Source: Bacteroidales bacterium (GTDB taxonomy: Bacteria; Bacteroidota; Bacteroidia; Bacteroidales; VadinHA17). From it: a stretch of 7,354 nt of DNA. Below are positions 4,730 to 7,354 of the stretch, in pieces. The notes beneath the pieces are model-generated. The model was not told where the DNA came from. It saw only the letters and a list, made by a program, of their open reading frames with translations, and searched no databases. The DNA is taken from NCBI GenBank assembly GCA_031285575.1, contig JAITVX010000077.1:1-7354 (forward strand). Direction: 5' to 3'. Both the position numbers and the translations under genes were made by a program. How positions within the stretch are numbered: position 1 is the first letter of the stretch; the number at the start of each line of letters is the position of its first letter.

Positions 4730-6096
4730 ATATCTGAATTAATCTTGCCGGCCAGCGTGCGTGCCTGTTTTACTCTGTCGGCCATTGCAATGCCGTCGCG
4801 GCCGTTGCCGGCGAGGTAGATGCCGGGGTAGCGCTGCTCTATTATGGCAATGGCGTCGAGGCGGCGGCCGGTGTTGGGGCCGTACTGGGGTATTGCATGG
4901 CTGTGCCGCGTTATCCTCACGAGGTCGGGGGCCTGGCCTGGGTACAGCGAGCTTTCTATTTCGTAGTAAACCAGTTTTTCTATTTCGTTGTCGGTATATT
5001 CCAGCACTTCGGGCTTTTGCACGCCTCCCATGAACACCGAAAGCAGGGCTCCGCCTTCGGGTGCACGCCCCTTGAAGATGGCCGAGGGGAAAAGAATGCC
5101 GAGCATGCTGCGCTGTTCGCGTGCCGGCACGAGCCCGCCGAATGCGTCGAGCTTAAAGCCTGTCCATTTGTTGTAGCCTACGGCTACCTGCACTAATTTT
5201 GCATATTCGACGGAGGTTGCGGGTGTTATTTCTGCCTTGGGGATGAACGGGAACAGGCCGGCTATTTCGTGGCTTCCGGTGGTGGAGACTACGGTGTGGG
5301 CATCGACAGAGGTTTTCTGGCCGTTTACGGTATAGCTTACCGTGTAGCGCTTGCCGGCCGGCTCAACGCATACATTTTGGGCGGAGCATACGATGTTTTC
5401 AGCGCCTGTTTTTTCGACCAGGGCTGAGGTAAGGTTGCCGAATCCGCCTTCTGCTGAAAAGATTTCACGTGTTACCTGTTTTTCTTCGTCGGTTTTCGGC
5501 AGCCGGGCTTTCCTGATGGCGCCTTTTATGAAGCTTCCGTAGTTTTGTTCGAGGGCGTAGAGTTTGGGGAGGGCGTATTGGGTTGTGAGCTTGGCCGGGT
5601 CGCCGGCGTATATGCCGGAAATGAAGGGGTTGACGGCATAGTTCAGAATAGTGCGCCCCATGCGGCGAACTGTCATATCGGCAACAGATTCGTATGGGTC
5701 GGTGCCGGGTTTGCGGAATGGCTCGCCGAGTATCCGGAACTTGTCGCGCATGCTGAAGAGCGGGGTAAACAGACCCGAAACAGGCCCGCATGGAAGTGCG
5801 TGCCACCTTTCTTTATACATTATGTAGCGTTTTACTCCGCGGCGGCTGGCCCGCTCGGGTGTGCAGCTTCCGCTGAGGCCGCCGAGGAGGTCAACAAGGT
5901 CGGGGGTGCCGATAACGCCGGTGTTGGGGCCTGTTTCATATACGAAACCGCCTTCCGAAACGGTTTGCATTACGCCTCCGGGTGTGTGTGTTTTCTCGAT
6001 AACAAGTGCGGTGTGGCCGTATTTCTTCAGATACCAGGCCAGCGAAAGCCCTGTGAGGCCTGCGCCTATGATTACAATCTGCTTTTTTTGTTCCAC
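4726..6096 (-). CDS. hemG: Protoporphyrinogen oxidase, FAD-dependent (HemY-type)
   Basis: The 456-residue flavoprotein oxidises protoporphyrinogen IX to protoporphyrin IX (six-electron oxidation). The N-terminus shows the Rossmann FAD motif GAGLTG (11-16) with E34 as the ribose-binding acid, then GGVMQT and YETGPN. NPFISGIYAGDP (156-167) is the family signature in the substrate domain. The C-terminal FAD motif YLAGNGRDGIAMADR is at 427-441. The length matches HemY-type oxidases (about 450-470) and not the short flavodoxin-like HemG of E. coli, although the symbol hemG is commonly used for this gene in Bacteroidota; hemY is the synonym. Some HemY relatives in Gram-positive bacteria act on coproporphyrinogen, but an upstream hemN argues for protoporphyrinogen here. 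The start is GTG, 3 bases after the hemN stop. It is needed because no in-frame ATG precedes the FAD motif. Confidence 0.93.
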   Translation of the reverse strand: MEQKKQIVIIGAGLTGLSLAWYLKKYGHTALVIEKTHTPGGVMQTVSEGGFVYETGPNTGVIGTPDLVDLLGGLSGSCTPERASRRGVKRYIMYKERWHALPCGPVSGLFTPLFSMRDKFRILGEPFRKPGTDPYESVADMTVRRMGRTILNYAVNPFISGIYAGDPAKLTTQYALPKLYALEQNYGSFIKGAIRKARLPKTDEEKQVTREIFSAEGGFGNLTSALVEKTGAENIVCSAQNVCVEPAGKRYTVSYTVNGQKTSVDAHTVVSTTGSHEIAGLFPFIPKAEITPATSVEYAKLVQVAVGYNKWTGFKLDAFGGLVPAREQRSMLGILFPSAIFKGRAPEGGALLSVFMGGVQKPEVLEYTDNEIEKLVYYEIESSLYPGQAPDLVRITRHSHAIPQYGPNTGRRLDAIAIIEQRYPGIYLAGNGRDGIAMADRVKQARTLAGKINSDI

Positions 6097-6099
6097 GGG

Positions 6100-7354
6100 C
6101 TAAACTGTTTTGGAGTGAATGGTGTTTTCGGGCGCGTAGCCGGCGTCGAAGGCTGTTACGATGTTCCTGATAAAAAACGAGCCTGTTTCGCTTACTTCTA
6201 TTGTGTTGCCGGTGTATGTAAGGAGCCCGTCGGCGGCAAAGCGTGCAAGCGCTGCTTCGTCGGGGTTGAGTATGCGTTTTGTTTCTGCTGCCGTTTTGCC
6301 CGGGGCTATTGACGCAAACGAGAGGCGGAGGTTGCACATGAGTGCGTTTATTGCGTCGCGGGTAATAATTTGCGTATCGGACAGGCGGTAGCCGCGTTCG
6401 ACGGGCAGCGCGCCGCTGTTTACGGTTTCGATATATGCGCCGATATATTTTGCGTTTTGCGAGTAGCCTCCGGCGAGCTGGCTTATGGCTGTTGCGCCGA
6501 AGGCATATACCTGGCCGGTGGTTTCGCGGGTGCAGTATCCCTGGAAGTTGCGGTGGAGGGTGCCCTGGGCAAGGGCGCGGCTGAGGCTGTCGGATGGCAG
6601 CACGAAGTGGTCGAGGCCTATGGGTACGTAGCCGGCGTCGGAAAGCATGTTGCAGGCCGATACGAACATCTCTGTTTTTACTGCGGCGGGCACGAGCCCT
6701 GTTTTTTCGAGTGCAAGCTGGTGTTTTTTAAGCCACGGCACGTGTGCGTATGAGAAGGCTACGAGCCTGTCGGGGCGTATTTTGGCTGCCTGCTCCATTG
6801 TGCGGAGGAAGGAGGCTACGGTTTGCCCGGGAAGGCCGTAAATGAAGTCGAGGTTTACCCCGGCGCCATGCTGCTTCAGAGTGCTGACAAGCTTGGGGAT
6901 TTTTGTTGTTGTTTTGCGGTTCATCTTTTTCAGCAGGGCGGCGTCGAAGTCTTGCACGCCGAGGCTGAAGCGGTTGAAGCCGGCGTCGATAAACTGTTCT
7001 ATTGTTTTTAGCTTGAGGTGGGCGGGGTTGCACTCGATTGCTATTTCGGGTTTTTTAATGAAGCGGAACTCGTGAAACAGGTATTCGTTGATGCTTTTCA
7101 GATAGGCAATGTCGATGGCGTTGGGGGTGCCGCCGCCATAGTGTATTTGCGACACTTGCCGGTTTTTGTCGATGCGCAGGGACACCATCTGCAGTTCGCG
7201 CTTCAGCGCTTCCATGTAGGGGGCAACCATGGCGCCGCCGCCTATTGCCTTCGAGTTGCAGCCGCAGTAGTGGCATATTTTTTCGCAGAAGGGGATGTGT
7301 ATGTAGATGGCTATGTTGGGCGGCCCGCTGGTGTTCGACTGCTCGATGAGGTCG
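6100..7354 (-). CDS. hemN: Oxygen-independent coproporphyrinogen III oxidase (radical SAM), 5' end outside window
   Basis: The frame stays open to the window edge, beyond the ATG at 7230, which is therefore internal. Translation upstream of it gives YIHIPFCEKICHYCGC, the radical SAM signature. Its CX3CX2CXC pattern (7258-7287) is typical of true HemN rather than HemW. Of the protein 417 residues are visible; compared with the 457 of E. coli HemN, roughly 40 N-terminal residues are missing. Further motifs are YGGGTPN (SAM binding), GVNLDFIYGLPGQT, and a C-terminal HemN domain with YCTRETTGQVYAFGATAIS. It decarboxylates coproporphyrinogen III to protoporphyrinogen IX without oxygen, using a [4Fe-4S] cluster and two SAM. 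It feeds HemG and then HemH, encoded next in the operon. The enzyme type suggests heme synthesis under low or no oxygen. The promoter and start are not in the window. Confidence 0.95.
   Translation of the reverse strand, partial: DLIEQSNTSGPPNIAIYIHIPFCEKICHYCGCNSKAIGGGAMVAPYMEALKRELQMVSLRIDKNRQVSQIHYGGGTPNAIDIAYLKSINEYLFHEFRFIKKPEIAIECNPAHLKLKTIEQFIDAGFNRFSLGVQDFDAALLKKMNRKTTTKIPKLVSTLKQHGAGVNLDFIYGLPGQTVASFLRTMEQAAKIRPDRLVAFSYAHVPWLKKHQLALEKTGLVPAAVKTEMFVSACNMLSDAGYVPIGLDHFVLPSDSLSRALAQGTLHRNFQGYCTRETTGQVYAFGATAISQLAGGYSQNAKYIGAYIETVNSGALPVERGYRLSDTQIITRDAINALMCNLRLSFASIAPGKTAAETKRILNPDEAALARFAADGLLTYTGNTIEVSETGSFFIRNIVTAFDAGYAPENTIHSKTV

Noticed and set aside
4343..4819. Plus-strand frame of 158 codons opposite hemH
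   Set aside because: It is antisense to the ferrochelatase and covers the hemG-hemH junction, with no family resemblance. It is a mirror frame.
5545..6312. Long plus-strand open frame of 255 codons opposite hemG and hemN
   Set aside because: It is antisense to two well-identified heme genes, crosses their junction and has a cysteine-rich composition without any recognisable motif. It is a by-product of GC-rich codons on the minus strand.

Overview
The window looks like chromosomal DNA of a member of the Bacteroidota, probably Bacteroidales-like. The evidence is a dnaN gene followed at once by a DEDDh 3'-5' exonuclease with an ExoX-like C-terminal domain, the lack of clear Shine-Dalgarno sequences before the starts, A-rich leaders, and a tRNA remnant with no encoded CCA. 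The placement rests on reading the proteins and layout; no search was run.

Left part (1-2987, + strand). A 466-base non-coding leader holds an unusual degenerate tandem array with a strict 42-base period. It is followed by a compact three-gene operon: the DNA polymerase sliding clamp dnaN, the exonuclease (GTG start, 3 bases after dnaN) and a small fumarylacetoacetate hydrolase (FAH)-family protein (7 bases further on). The first two are DNA replication or repair proteins; the third is a metabolic or housekeeping enzyme of uncertain substrate.

Middle (2988-3721). This looks like a scar of horizontal exchange. It holds a near-perfect 26-base palindrome and a 12-base palindrome, then a broken beta-class DNA methyltransferase that keeps the catalytic TSPPYY motif but has a frameshift and loses its C-terminal half. 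After a very AT-rich stretch comes the 3' half of a tRNA with anticodon CAT, and then a strong intrinsic terminator. A tRNA cut at the anticodon stem is the usual signature of an integrase attachment site. No integrase is visible here.

Right part (3722-7354, - strand). A tightly packed heme operon is transcribed toward the scar: hemN (5' end outside the window), then hemG (HemY-type), then hemH. The genes are 3 bases apart or overlap by 4 bases (ATGA). Together they convert coproporphyrinogen III to protoporphyrinogen IX, then to protoporphyrin IX, then to protoheme: the last three steps of the classical protoporphyrin route, here with an oxygen-independent HemN. The ferrochelatase carries an extra four-cysteine insert next to its catalytic histidine, which suggests an internal [2Fe-2S] cluster.

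I see no complete new defence or mobile system. The points most worth a second look are the 42-base array before dnaN, the methyltransferase/tRNA scar, and the cysteine insert in HemH.
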